A stretch of 64,000 nt of DNA from Stramonita haemastoma (GCA_030674155.1 CM060318.1:69359017-69423016); one strand, 5' to 3'. Shown: positions 47,036-59,240, numbered from the stretch's first letter. The notes: generated by a model from the sequence alone, not told the origin. Numbers and translations are program-made.

Positions 47036-47330
47036 TTACACAGTCAGATGCATCTCGGAAAAATAATGGCATGTCCTTTCCAGCTCCTCGCTTGGGTCGT
47101 ACAGCTTGGTCTGTAGGGTTTTCTCCGATGGCCACACTTTTTTCCTCAGGTCACTGAAAAGCCTACACCTCAGAAGGATGTGCTCGCCTGTCTGGTTCCA
47201 TAGGACAGGCTAGAGGGTCCTCCAGAAGCTGAGGGTGGGCCTGATTGAGGCTCGGGGCCCAGCACTGCACCTGCCTGGAGGGTCTTCACAGGGCAAGCAC
47301 CATTACTTTTACTTCTATCCGACGGTGTTT
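47036..47330 (-). pseudogene. LINE ORF2 C-terminal fragment
   Basis: Minus-strand frame reads NQTGEHILLRCRLFSDLRKK then VWPSEKTLQTKLYDPSEELE and ends SEMHLTV then TAA at 47036-47038. This is the zinc-knuckle-like tail (C-x-TAEHIL--C) found at the end of many Jockey/RTE-type RT polyproteins. An in-frame TAG interrupts the upstream part, so non-functional. Confidence 0.75.
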
Positions 47331-50300
47331 TCATGGGTTTTTTTGCATGGTATCACGATTTGTTAGAGGACGCCTGAGTCCAACTTCAAACAGAACATCT
47401 GTTAGAAAACAGTGTATGGGGAAATACAAATCTCAGGGATCAGAGGGAAACCCTCTTTTTCTTTCATGCATCTCCATTGCATGGGGAAAGTTTATTTTCA
47501 CTTCACTCTTGTCTTTCTTTCTAACGTCTACATTCCCTGTAACTTGTTTTTCCCTGTAGTTAAAATGGTATTTGGTTAACATCTGTTTGTTCTTTGGTAA
47601 TGCGACTTTCTTTCCCAATATACTCCTCACAATCTGAATATTATGCAACCGATAAAATACATATGTTATCGTGATTACATACAGAAACTCATCACAAACA
47701 TTTTCCAGTAGATATAACATCTGCATATTGACCATATACATATAATATGTTTGGCATCATATTTTTAACTCAGATTCAGCCATTTCTTAAAATAAAATAG
47801 AACCAAGATCAAGATTCTTGTGAAAACATGAGTAGATGCCTAGTAAATGCAGTAAAGAAAAAAAATTAATTAAAAAGCCACCTTGAAACGAGTACATTGT
47901 CCATGCTGCAACCCACAAGCAAACCAAAAGATTGTACAGAAAATCTTCTTTAAATATTTCTCATGAAAAACACCAGTTTTGGCATGTACAATATGTTACA
48001 AGAAAAAAAAAGTTCTATGGAAGACATGGAATAGATAATATAGCAGCACCAACAGTGGTAGTTATATATAAAAAAAAAATTCCTGAAAAATATTCAATTT
48101 CCATTTCAGTTTGATCCTCCCCCCCCCCCTTTTTTCTTCTTTTTTTTGGGGGGAGGTTGTAACAGCACTAAATTACAAAGACTGTTATTTGACTTGTTCC
48201 CCCATACCCAAAAAAGTGGGAAAATGGAGGTTGTAATGGCACAAAATCACAAAGACTTGAAAAATTAATGTTAAATGGCCAAAGCTTTTCTGGAAAGAAT
48301 TTTTTCTAAATCAAGTCTCTAAAAAAAAGCAACAGTACACAAATAAATTACTACTACAAATAAAATGCAATTGAAACACACTTTTCAAACATAGTGTTTT
48401 ATTTGTGCAAATTCTTCACTTCATAAAACATTATATAAAATCTCAAAGATTAGTCACACATCAATGCATCACAATCCCTCCTGTACATAATACAAATCAT
48501 TCAGAATACACAGTTCTTTGAAACTCTTGAATATTCTGAACACACACAAGTGCACACCCACATACATGTATACTGAATGATCCTTATTGAGGGTAAAAAA
48601 TTAGTTTACAAAACTTTTTCAACCTGCCCTCATAAATAAATCTAGAAAATTGACTTATAAACGCACCTAAAAGACAATGTTAGTCTATGGTAAAAAACAA
48701 CAACAACAAACCCCCACAAAAAAACGACTAAAAATGAAAGTGAGAAAAACAAAATCCAGACCTCACAATATAAATAAACAAAACCAAGACATTACAATAT
48801 GTGCTCCATTCAGATAGGTAAGTAGTGAAGCAAACAAAACAACAAGGGTAAGAATACCAATTTACAAAGCAAAGCAAATTTCCACAATATTCTTCCAGAA
48901 TAAGCAAGGCTGGACTTTATAGAGATTACGCGTGCATGTGTGTGTGTGTGTGGTGCGGTGTGGTGTGGTGTGGTGTGGTGTGGTGTGGTGTGGTGTGGTG
49001 TGGTGTGGTGTGGTGTGGTGTGGTGTGTGTGGTGTGTGTGTGTGTGTGTGTGTATGTGTGTGTGTTAGTGTGTGCCTGTGTGACCGTGCATGCACATGTG
49101 CGTAGGTGTGTTTCAAACTTGTTTTATCTAAATTTGTTTCATAACAAAGCAAGTGATACAAAAACATTCTAACAATTTACATCATTGTAATTATTTCTCT
49201 TCAAAATGTCACCCCCCCAAAAAAAATAAAACAACAACAACAAAAAAACCAAAAACAACCCAAGTAGAGAGAGATAACAGGAAAGAAAGAATGAGCTTGT
49301 GTTAACATTTCTAATCAATATTTATGGAAACTTCAACAATAAAAACCACCCTTATACTTAGCACTCTGATGTCCTTTCTTTGGTTGCCCCCCTCCCCCCA
49401 TCCCACCCCCACCCTGCCTTTCCCTTATTCCCTGGACATAATACTTTGGTCATTTTCAGCAGAATCCCAATTATTGGTTGAGCCCCACACCCCAAAATAA
49501 CTCCTGTTGATATCTGAAAAAACAAATCGTCCAAAAAAATCGAACAAAAGCACACAAAATAAAGATAGATAAATAGTAGTGTGAATTTTTTATTAAAAAA
49601 AACATTACCTCTTACCTGTAAGTTGCAGATACGAGTATTCAACAGGTAATACCAGAAAGTACTAAACAGGCTTGAAGAAAAATAATTGGTAATTACAAAA
49701 ACTTGGCTAACTTGCAGAAAAAAAATGTTATGCTGATAACATGCTTAATAATTCTTCAGATCTATCTGAAACATTACATGACAGTTTTTTGTAGCTGCAA
49801 AAACAAAAGAATATAGCTGGTTCAAGAACAACTTGTTACATTTGTGAAATAAATCAACATGCTGCCATCTTGCTAAAACATCTAACACTAAGAGCTTTTT
49901 TTTTATTCTAAGAGGTTGGCCTTTAAAAAAAAATTTTTGTTTACTATAATACACATCTTCCTAGTCATTACATTGAAAAATAAAGTAAAGGGCAGAAAAC
50001 AAATTAGCAAGATGAAACTATCATGGACACATCTGATTTATATGCTTTACTTGCCATTAATTGTAAGGATTCTGAAAAAAATCATGAAGAACCTTTCCTT
50101 CTAGGTATAGTGGCTTCAATGCCAAAGTCATGCTGAATAAAAAATGTATAGAGAATAGCAAGAACATTCCCTTTGTCCTTTCACTTTTGTGTTAACACTA
50201 ACTTCCTGTATTTGGCAAGCTAAATTATATGATACACATTCCACCCTTGAGGGTATAGGGGTGGGGGTGGGGGGGACACACTGACTAAAATACCCTAGTC

Positions 50301-50682
50301 ATGATGAGATTAAAGCATTCAGGCTGATATGAACTCAACTCAGCAGTCTCCATTGCTGCTGTGGTCAGTAGGAGCTCCATGCAAAGCTTATATCACAGAA
50401 ATTAAATTGCATATGAATTCAGCCAAAAACATTATAAAAAAAAAAACAGGCAAATAGGAACAGTAACCCATTATCTTTGTAAGTTCAATCTTTCTTCACA
50501 GGAAGCATACACCGCACAGTTTTACCCTCCACCTAAGCTGCTCTGGTGAACAGACAATCTGCAAAAAAACAAACAAACAATGAACACCACAAAAAAGCAC
50601 AACAACACAAGCCTGACTTGATTAGTGAAAGCACTGTTTGGTCCCCCAAAAATCAAAAAAACTTCACCACTGCACGTTCCAT
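47331..50682. other. Between the two MFSD13A copies, no gene seen
   Basis: AT-rich. (GGTGT)n/(GT)n at 48935-49070, C/T runs near 48118-48150 and a G-rich patch near 50250-50275. It includes the presumed 3' UTR of copy B up to 50682; its end was not located. Confidence 0.5.
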
Positions 50683-50849
50683 TCACATCTTTTGCTGTTC
50701 AGCAACATCCATTTCAACGATCCTGCGACGGATGGTGAACTGTGACCACACAATGAACTGGAGCACGCCCAGTACCACGGGGAAGAAGCAGATGAGTTGA
50801 AACATCACAGCTTGCATCGTTTCCTTCTCAGCCGCTTTGCTACATTTTT
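50683..50849 (-). pseudogene. MFSD13A: MFSD13A copy B exon 5, one base out of frame
   Basis: Homologous to copy A exon 5 from KAAEKE onward, ending EQQKM and TGA. 167 bases between acceptor CTCAG and stop leaves the tail in the wrong frame after a phase-0 exon 4. Conservation of the tail itself (no stops, same length helix) argues for very recent damage, an alternative acceptor, or a base-calling error in the A run. Confidence 0.75.
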
Positions 50850-50920
50850 CTGAGGACAAAATATGAACGAGGATCTGCCATAGGGCCTTAGTGCTCTGTG
50901 TGTGTTTGCGTGTGTTTGTG

Positions 50921-50957
<37 letters not shown>

Positions 50958-53900
50958 TGTGTGTAGTGTGTGGTGTGTGTGTGTTGTGTGAATGTGTGTG
51001 TGTGTGTGTATGTGCGTGAGTATATATGTATATATTTTTTTCTTTTTCTTTCTTTCTTTTCTATTCCTCAGCTAGAGCTCTAAGGCTCACCAATGGCAAG
51101 ATTTTTGCATATGTGACCATTTTTGCCCACCTTTAAGGTGGCTATATTCCAACTTCTGGGATTATTTGATATTGCACATGGAGTACATTTTGGTAAAAAT
51201 GTATGATGCATCATATTTAAATAAGTATAAATTCCAGGAATTACTGTTCCATACATTCAATATTGTGGACACATTGTGTTATAGATGATACATCATGTCA
51301 TAGTTTCTAATAAGAACATTAAAAAAATGAATCAATTGTAACTTTTATGCAAGTTACAGTTTTCATGCCATCTGGGTCCATTCTCCTGCCTTTTTCCAGA
51401 AAGACTTAAAAGATAGCAATTCTCTCCCTTGCCAAAGTCAGATGCACTGAGCCTGGCCACTCTCATGCTTAATGGCGGTGCAACGCATTGTCACTCATAT
51501 CACAGACAACAGCAGTTGCTGTCTGAGCGTTCAACAAAAAAGAAATTATAACTACTGGGATAAATTGAGAAACAATGATTGCATACAGCAGAAGATTTTC
51601 AGTATAGGTTTTTTTTTCTTCTTTTTTTGTTTTGTTTGGTACATTGCATTATAAGCAGCCATATTTCTACCAACCACGAGTTGAACAATTCCAATGTTAA
51701 CTGGGGAAACGTTTGATAAGATCATGTTGGGTCAAGAATATACAGGTGAATAAAAATGCCACATAACATGACTGAAACAAAATTTAACAAAGCCAAAACC
51801 TTCCAAAGGCAAACAAGAAGTTGGTAACTGAAGGTGAGATCTGATCCTCATGATATGTTGTTGTTTTTTATCAACACCCCCCAAAAACAACAACAAACAA
51901 AACAAACAAACAAACTGTTATAGTGAAATAGCACCCTTCAGTGAGTACAAACATAAAAGTAGTACACATGTCCATTAATCTAAGATAATGATGACTTTGA
52001 ATTTATGTAAAAGCCAATCTTTTTTTCATTTTTTTTTCAAAACACAGAATCTGTAAAGAGATGAGACTGATGACACAGTACAACAATACTGTTTTACATT
52101 CAAAGTAAACAACAACTTTCTTGGCATTCGTTACAACTGACTCGAAATGATGCCTACTTAAAACTGCCAATCACTTGCTGGATGTTCAAAGAAAATCATG
52201 GTGTGTCATCCATCTAGGAGCTTGCTGAGTATGTCCTGTGTACTGAAATAGACACCACCAAAGACACTCCCATGACTAGACACCACCAAAGACACTCCCA
52301 TGACTAGACACCACCAAAGACACTCCCATGACTAGACACCACCAAAGACACTCCCATGACTAGACACCACAAGACACTCCATGACTAACACCACCAAAGA
52401 CACTCCCATGACTAGACACCACCAAAGACACTCCCATGACTAGACACCACCAAAGACACTCCCATGACTAGACACCACCAAAGACACTCCCATGACTAGA
52501 CACCACCAAAGACACTCCCATGACTAGACACCACCAAAGACACTCCCATGACTAGACACCACCAAAGACACTCCCATGACCCAGCTGCTGTGCTGGTGAT
52601 TCTATGGTTGCAGTCCTTCATGGCTTAACACTGACAGACTGGCTCAGGCCAAAAGCTGTGTCAGTTATTGATGTCAGCTCATTGCCAAGGCCTACACTAA
52701 AATGTTGTGATGTTGTAAAATGTTGTGTTGAGATTCCTTCAGTCATGACAAGCTCCAGAACAACCTGCACTCTCCTTTAAAGGAGAAAAAATCCTCTGAA
52801 GTCGAAGTAAGGCTGCCTACATGGCGAGGTACTTGAAAATAGTCATACATGCAAACTTCTCATTCAGTGTGTGCAATTTCAATCTCACAGTGATTCCCAG
52901 GTGGGATTAGTGAGTCAGAGTGCACATTCCGGGTGACCCCCCAGAGTGTTAAGCAGGGAACAACAACAACAACAACAACAACAACACTGACAGCTCCCTA
53001 TGCACTGTTGGCACTCTGATACAACTAAAACAACCATGATGTAACCATGTGCAATGAAGTCAACATGACACAAGCGACTCTGATGGGAAGCAAAAAAAAA
53101 TGAAGAACCCCTTTGAAATATCTAAGAAATCTTCTATCTCTTATTAATGAGATCCATGCCTATATCCTCTTAAACTTGTCTACTATCATCAACTAAAACT
53201 GATCCAAAATTATAGAAATTTATGTTTCCTTCCGTAAAATAGAAAACATCAGAAAAGAAGCTTAACATTTACTGGTCAGTACTGATGATTACTGAGTATC
53301 TGTCCTATCCCTACCAACCATACCTGATCCTTCACATGCTCATAGCCGTAACGGTTGAGGATGTTGACAACCAGCATTGGAGACAACGACAGAGCAGGCT
53401 TGACCACCAAGGCGTTGGTTCCAAACACTGTGGATGAAATGGGATGCCTGGAGTGGAAATAAGAGAGACATTATGACTTTCAACATGATCAAAATGAAAC
53501 GGCATGTGATAATACAAAAGAATGCATCACATAAGTGGGCAAGGCTATCAAGGGTGGAAGAGGGATGTAAGAGATGTAACTGGAGACAGCCAGACACTAT
53601 TGGGCTCATGTTGCCCATGATTTACTGCCTGAACAAAGTCAGTGCAGCGCCACAACAACCTCTCAAGAAATGTGAAGCACATATATATTCACACATAACA
53701 TATTTAGTAACTTAGTAAGGCTGGGTATGTAACAGAACACACCATGCCACACAAACACAAGGCTGGGATTGTGTCACAACACACCATGCCACACAAACAC
53801 ATCTAGACAAGCACATACACAAACACAGATGCACACATGATCATGATGGCTTGGGTTTAACTTTGAGCCATGTTCAAGATACCACCCATTCACAGGGATT

Positions 53901-54216
53901 TTTTCCCTGGAGCATCAGTGCCAACACCACTGACCAGACAGTCCTTTGGATGAGACTAAAAACCGAGGTCCATGTGCACATGCATACAGATCATCTTGTG
54001 CACATTTTAAAATCTGTTCCACCTTTCAAAAAGACAGTTTGTGCACACGGGAAACGGATGACAAAATTTGCTAAATTGCATGCACACAGGGACTGGATGT
54101 AAAAAAAAAAGCATATGAGTGCTTATTTATTACCCTCTAACAAAAAGAATTAAAGTAAAAACATCCATATACTATAAACGCACATCAGTGCTTATTCATT
54201 AATCATGAACTAAACA

Positions 54217-54271
<55 letters not shown>

Positions 54272-54367
54272 CACACACAACAACACACACACTCAAGCAC
54301 GAACACCAACACACACAAGCACGAACACAAACACAAACACACACACACACACAAGCACACGCACGCA

Positions 54368-54398
<31 letters not shown>

Positions 54399-54415
54399 CC
54401 ACGCACGCACACACG

Positions 54416-54480
<65 letters not shown>

Positions 54481-57312
54481 AGGATCTTTCAGTTTTCAAG
54501 GGCCTGTGGAACTAAATTCCAAAAACAATGAACTTTATGTTTCTTACATACATTAACTTTCAACCTGAATAGTCTGACATACTTGCGATTGTACTTTGCT
54601 TTGTCTTCATCCGCAATATCTGACAGTGGCATGTTGAAGAACGAAAATGTAGCATTTGCAAATGCCCTGAAAAACAGATCATTTTATAAATATACTGTAT
54701 TAAGGATCACAAGACCCATTATAAATTATAAATTTATGATACTGTACGCTTTAATTTGTTTTTACAAGATATAGCGCTATATAAATTCCATGTGTTATAG
54801 TGTGCACTTTAGACACTATAACTACAACTACTACAACTAACTAGTAACTACTATGGACTACAACCCTCCCTTCCCCCCCCCCCCCCTCCTCCTTCCCCTT
54901 CTCTTCACAAAGAGTGTTACAGGGGTGGCATAAGGTCTGTGTACCAGACTTTGGACTCTTCTTTGTTAGCAGATGGGTAGGATTACAGACCAAAATTTTG
55001 CTGATTTGTATCTTTCAAATGTATAGTTTGAATTGATTGGTTTAGAGCAGAAGAAGCTTCGTGAAAGTAAGAGAAGTTGGCAGTCACTCAGCCTTTTCCC
55101 TGTGACAGCCAGAGGACGGCCAGACGACTAGCCTAGTGGGCCAGACGACTAGCCTAGTGGGCCGTAGCGGCAACGATGTCACGAAGCTAGTAATGGTAGT
55201 TTGTTCTTCTGGTTGAGCTGTGTGTGTGTGTTATGTTGTGGTAAATGAAACAATAAAGCGTGTTACCATAACACCCCTGCGTGGCCTCCATCAATACAGT
55301 TTGAGTTGTGGAGTGCCTGAGATCATCCTACCATCTTCCCCTTTCTCCCCCATTCTTCAACCCCCTCATTGTTGAACCAACCCGAAACCTGGCAACACAT
55401 GTATTATTATTAATTATTATTATGCCAATAAAATGAGTCAGACCAAACACTATCCATTGTAACTGAGTAAATGTTTATGAAAAACAATCCAAATGAATAC
55501 TAAAATATATGAAAGACTTGAAATAATTACAATTTATACATTATGCAAGTTATTGTTTTAATTGTATATGGTGGTCTGTACAAACTGGTGATATTTTCAC
55601 TTAATAAAATGATTTATTTGATTTGTGATGTCACTCAAATACAGATCAGAGCAGAATGTAATTTGAAGTGAACAAAACTGAAGACTTTTTTTAAAATTAC
55701 AATATAAAAAAGTAAAGATATCATAAAGTAGGCCTACTTGTGCTACTAGAACAGTTCTTCCAGTAACCATACGGGAACCCAACAATGACAACTACCTAAC
55801 AATGACAACTTCATGCCGGCTGGGACTGTCTTCAAAAACTATGAAATATGAACTGATGATGTAGTCACTGATCAATGTTTGTTTACAAGTTTAAAAAAAA
55901 AAAAAAAGGTCCCAGGTCTTATTTCACGAGGATGAAGTTTTAATTAAAGATAATGTGAGAACTAAGAAGGACGGGGGCAGGATGGTTTAGATGTTCACCT
56001 GCATAAAAGTAAATGATGAGGTTCTGGGTTTGATTCCCAGCCTTGCCCTTTCTTCCCCATTTCACGGGAAAATTTAACTAAAATGTCAAGTCTTTCACTT
56101 CAGAGGAGATACAAGTTTACTAAACCAGTTGGACCCATGTGTTCATGGACTTGTCTGTGTCAAAAGAACCTGTGACAGTTGAAAATCGGAGAGGGTATGA
56201 AAGTATCTCCCAACTGTCCTGGCAAAACTGGCAGCCTGCTCAATTTCCATCTATAGATACCCCTGAAGTCTGAATATAATACACCTAACTTACTGGTGGG
56301 CGAAAACATAAAATTTCACCATTGGTGAGTGTTGGAGCTCTGCTGAGGAACAACAACAACAAAAAAAGAATGTTTTCATCATATAATTTAATTATTTACT
56401 TTAATTTAAACAAAGCATCAGTACCACTCATAGTCATAGTACTTTGATGGCTGAATTTTTGTTGCAAATAACTAAATTTATACTGTTTGAGTTGAGGTGC
56501 AGTTTCCCCTAACATTTGTCATCGTTTCTTTTCATTTTGTTACATAACGGTAAAATTGACCCTCACCTGTCAATAAGAATGTAGAGCATGATGAGCCAGG
56601 AATTCCCAGGTCCAATCAGAAAGTACATGGTCAGACCCCCAAAGAATTTCCACACAAAGTTGTAGCGTATCATTCGGAAGTATCCAAAATGACCAACGAG
56701 TGATGTACTGAGGATCACCAGAATCTACAAAAACAACTTCGATGAGTTTCTTGGAATAGAGTGGACTGGAGGTTTAATTCACATGAACAAATCTTTCTAA
56801 TTCATACTTTTATTACTATCTATATTATACAAGTTTTCAGATAATTAATGATGAACTAAAAAGGTAACTTGTGATCTATAAGAACTTTTCGAACTGCTCG
56901 AAGAAGCACGTACTTGTGTGAGTATCAGTATGTTTAAATACATACACATACACATGTATACACACACCCACACACACCGTTCGAGGGGATTTTTCCCCTG
57001 GAGTTAACATCAGTGCCGACTCTACTCTCCCCAAAAGTCTTCCAGAAGAGACTATAGTATAAACTGAGGCCCCATGTACAAGCGCACACAGAACATCTTG
57101 TGCACACGTTAAATGCTGTTCCACTTTTCGAAAGAGTAGGTCATTGTATGCCAGTTGGAACAGATGACAAGATACAAAATGCATACACACAGGGGCTGGA
57201 TGTAAAAAAGCACATGAGTGCTTATTCCATTATCCTTGATATAAAAGAATAAAAATTTTTTAATCTATAAAACACACACACACGTTAACATACACACACA
57301 CAGTGTATACAC

Positions 57313-57374
<62 letters not shown>

Positions 57375-58275
57375 CACAATATAAACATTACACAGTACAA
57401 CTCACCCCTCCAGCCATCCCAGTCACTCCGTAGAAGAAACTGCGGACACCAAGCGACACTTCCTCTGCTGACAGCAGGTAGTCACACATAATGGCAAGAA
57501 ACCCACCCCAGAAAGCACGGTGAAACTCCTGGAAAAAATTAGTGACCACAAAAGCAATGAAATTCCTCTCCTTTAAAAGTTGAATCATCTTTGTAAAGAA
57601 AGAATCAGAATGTGAATCTTTTTCTTCTTTTTCTGATCCAGCAGACTCTGAACTCTTTTTCTTCTCCAGGTCATACTGGGTATGGGCATGAGCGCCTGTG
57701 TACATCATCAAAGCACACGAGCAGCATGCTATTATCACAGCTGCGACTTGAAAGGCATGAAAATTTTGGAGACTGCTGGACACAAATTCAAGAAAGAAAA
57801 CGCTCTGACCTCCAATCAGTGAGGCGATTGTGGAGTACTTGGTAAGTTTCAGTCGATTGTGAGGGTCTGCAGACAGCTCTGTGAACAAACAGCACATCAG
57901 CAGACCGATGAAGGTGAACATGGTGTCATACAGGAACAAGGCAACAATAAGATGTAGACCCACAGCCCAAGGACTGTTTCCCATGGGAATCCAGGCCACC
58001 AGGAAGGATAAACCAAACAGAGGTGCAGTATACAGAATTCCCTCTCTTCTTGTCCTGGTGAGCAGAAAACTTGTGTTGTCTTGTAGAACAGCAAAAAGTG
58101 GATCGTTGATTGCATTCCACACCATGTACAAAACCTGTGCAAAATGGAACCAAGACTCCTGGATGTGGTACAGGTTCAGAAAAACTTTCACATAGTAGAA
58201 ACCAAATGAGCTACTCAGCATACTGAACCCCATGCTGAGGGCACAATAAGCAATGATTGGCTTTTTGGAAGACAT
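50683..58275 (-). CDS. MFSD13A: MFSD13A/TMEM180-like membrane protein, copy B (last exon frameshifted)
   Basis: Complement join 58275-57406, 56724-56567, 54666-54583, 53447-53324, 50849-50683. Exons 1-4 have exactly the lengths and phases of copy A (870, 158, 84, 124). Exon 1 is about three quarters identical in protein by eye, with the same WNAINDPLF motif and TNFFQEFH segment. Exon 5 is 167 bases instead of a multiple of three: after acceptor CCTCAG there are five A before TGTAGC, and the family tail (AAEKETMQAVMFQLICFF, WSQFTIRRR) is in the +1 frame. As written, the protein would stop about 13 residues into exon 5 and lose the last helix. A weaker upstream AG (GGCAG, 25 bases earlier) would put the tail back in frame. 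A missed A in the run is also possible. The gene is otherwise intact. Confidence 0.85.
51065..51165 (-). repeat. SINE tail module
   Basis: CCTCAGCTAGAGCTCTAAGG, TCACCAATGGCAAGATTTTT, GCCCACCTTTAAGGTGGCTA and TTCCAACTTCTGGG. Reverse orientation. Confidence 0.7.
51378..51540 (-). repeat. Dispersed repeat family R, partial
   Basis: CTCCTGCCTTTTTCCAGAAA, CAAAGTCAGATGCACTGAGC, TTAATGGCGGTGCAACGCAT and GTTGCTGTCTGAGCGTT. Matches the 3' two thirds of the copy at 46660-46945. Confidence 0.65.
52243..52580 (-). repeat. 28-bp minisatellite in MFSD13A-B intron
   Basis: About twelve units of AGACACCACCAAAGACACTC plus CCATGACT. Units near 52360-52395 have small deletions (CCACAAGACACTCCATGACT); the others are identical. 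Such homogeneity indicates recent expansion or conversion. Confidence 0.93.
52640..52985 (+). repeat. Dispersed repeat with (AAC)n tail
   Basis: The head (52640-52735) matches 29463-29560; the tail (52890-52985), with TCCGGGTGACCCCCCAGAGT, GTTAAGCAGGGAACAAC and (AAC)n, matches 26060-26165. The two halves may be one element seen separately elsewhere. Confidence 0.6.
53324..53447 (-). CDS. MFSD13A: MFSD13A copy B exon 4
   Basis: 124 bases after acceptor ACTCCAG. Encodes HPISSTVFGTNALVVKPALS through GYEHVKDQ. Donor GTATGG. Confidence 0.92.
53850..54140 (+). repeat. SINE-B copy, 5' truncated
   Basis: GGGATTTTTTCCCTGGAG, CAGTCCTTTGGATGAGACTA, AAAACCGAGGTCCATGTGCA, CAGATCATCTTGTGCACATT and AGGGACTGGATGTAAAAAAA. 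The tRNA-like head is missing or badly diverged. Confidence 0.75.
54215..54478. repeat. (AC)n with (CACG)n core
   Basis: AC tracts flank a run of CACG units at about 54359-54420. Cys-Val and Ala-Cys-Val frames here are artefacts. Confidence 0.88.
54583..54666 (-). CDS. MFSD13A: MFSD13A copy B exon 3
   Basis: 84 bases. Encodes AFANATFSFFNMPLSDIADE then DKAKYNR. The N-terminal half is unlike copy A, but the PLSDIAD-DK-KYNR loop is kept. Donor GTATGT as in copy A. Confidence 0.92.
54667..56566 (-). other. MFSD13A-B intron 2
   Basis: A C-rich run near 54871-54890, a 24-bp direct duplication at about 55116-55163 (CCAGACGACTAGCCTAGTGG twice), an A15 run near 55892 and a SINE-B-related copy at 55972-56345. 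Confidence 0.65.
55972..56345 (+). repeat. SINE-B-related copy with tail module and (AAC)n
   Basis: GGGGGCAGGATGGTTTAGAT head, TCTGGGTTTGATTCCCAGCC (B box), a middle part that differs from standard SINE-B, then the tail module (AAAATTTCACCATTGGTGAG, GGAGCTCTGCTGAGGAAC) and AAC units. Confidence 0.65.
56567..56724 (-). CDS. MFSD13A: MFSD13A copy B exon 2
   Basis: 158 bases, acceptor TTTGTAG, donor GTGAGG. Encodes ILVILSTSLVGHFGYF, IRYNFVWKFFGGLTMYF and GPGNSWLIMLYILID. Confidence 0.93.
56725..57405 (-). other. MFSD13A-B intron 1
   Basis: Holds a SINE-B copy (56975-57250) and an (AC)n tract (57315-57372) ending 34 bases before exon 1's donor. Confidence 0.75.
56975..57250 (+). repeat. SINE-B copy, headless
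   Basis: Starts at TTCGAGGGGATTTTTCCCCT inside the element, then CAGTGCCGACTCTACTCTCC, CAGAACATCTTGTGCACACG, GTGCTTATTCCATTATCCTT and an A-rich end. The tRNA-like head is missing, consistent with 5' truncation. Confidence 0.8.
57406..58275 (-). CDS. MFSD13A: MFSD13A copy B exon 1
   Basis: 290 codons from ATG to GMAGG before donor GTGAGT. Contains the first half of the fold and a Ser/Glu/Lys-rich cytosolic loop different in sequence from copy A. The stretch 57884-58001 is almost identical in DNA to copy A. Confidence 0.94.
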
Positions 58276-58945
58276 TTTCTTGATCTGCAGATTCCTTATG
58301 GGTCGCTGCTGGGTAACTTCTGCTCCTAAAATTCCCTTTCAATCTGTTAACTTTACAAACTGTATATGTACTCTTCAAGCAGCTCTACACCAATATTAAT
58401 TTGTCAACTAGTAAACGCCGAGATACCGTGGACAAGTCATTATGCACAACCCGCAAAGTCGTGGGCGTCAGTTCGGTTCTGCTAAAGGAGATAATCTCTC
58501 CAAATAATCATAAAATTGCATTCTGACAGTATGACGGTCTACTGTAATTGATACACACTCTATTTTAGGTATCGTTGTGATTGGCGAGTTCCTATGCACA
58601 CCCAAGACACTGGTCGAATGTAATGAAACTAAAAGTAAAGCAAGCCTATGTTTCAAGAGTTCGAAGGACTTCAAAGTTCTCACTGACGTGCCATGAATGT
58701 TCTGGTCTGACAATGTTCCTTTTTCACTGGCGTTCTTTACGAGTTAAATGCATTAGCAAGTAGGCAAACAGAGTCTGATGCCTTCCTGCTGCCATAGGCC
58801 TACTCTGCACCAAACATCCGGTAAGATCGTCTGCAACAAGGGAGATCAGTAGGCTATCAAATACCTAGCAGTGATAACTGGGTCAACGCACGCTTTTTAG
58901 GTCACGCTTATTGGGTCAAACTACACTTTTTTGGGTCAACCAGTC
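58276..58945 (-). promoter_or_regulatory. Upstream flank of MFSD13A copy B
   Basis: 5' flank with moderate GC and several CpG dinucleotides (58400-58500). CTGCAG 11-16 bases before the ATG may be a 5' UTR splice acceptor shared with copy A. No TATA box seen. Confidence 0.35.
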
Positions 58946-58947
58946 TC

Positions 58948-59240
58948 TAGGGGGACTGGATAGCTCAGTGGTCAGAGCACTCGCTCTCAATGTTCGCCTT
59001 CTAGGTCTTGGAGGGGTGACTGTTCGTGCGCCATGTACTGGCTTTAGCACAGCCTTCCAGTTCACCCCCAGCTGTAAACGGGTACCTGCCCTCGTTTGGG
59101 ACAGGAAGGTAAAGCAGTGAATGAGATATTTGGGCGTTATGGACGTCTCCCTCAAAATACTGGCCAATAGGCCCTAGAAGCTGTGGTTTATAACACCTTG
59201 CTCCTCAACGACCGCATAGGTTACGAGACACCTTTACCTT
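58948..59240 (+). repeat. SINE-C copy
   Basis: GGGGGACTGGATAGCTCAGT head, CAGCTGTAAACGGGTACCTG, GGTAAAGCAGTGAATGAGAT and CTCAACGACCGCATAGGTTA. More complete than the 2558 copy. Confidence 0.72.

Larger units (their letters stand above)
50850..53323 (-). other. MFSD13A-B intron 4
   Basis: 2.5 kb. (TG)n with variants at 50905-51025, reverse tail module at 51065-51165, repeat R at 51378-51540, the 28-bp minisatellite at 52243-52580, and a dispersed repeat ending in (AAC)n at 52640-52985. Confidence 0.75.
53448..54582 (-). other. MFSD13A-B intron 3
   Basis: A 53-bp near-duplicate around 53716-53790 (ACACACCATGCCACACAAAC twice), a SINE-B copy at 53850-54140, and (AC)n/(CACG)n at 54215-54478. Confidence 0.7.
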
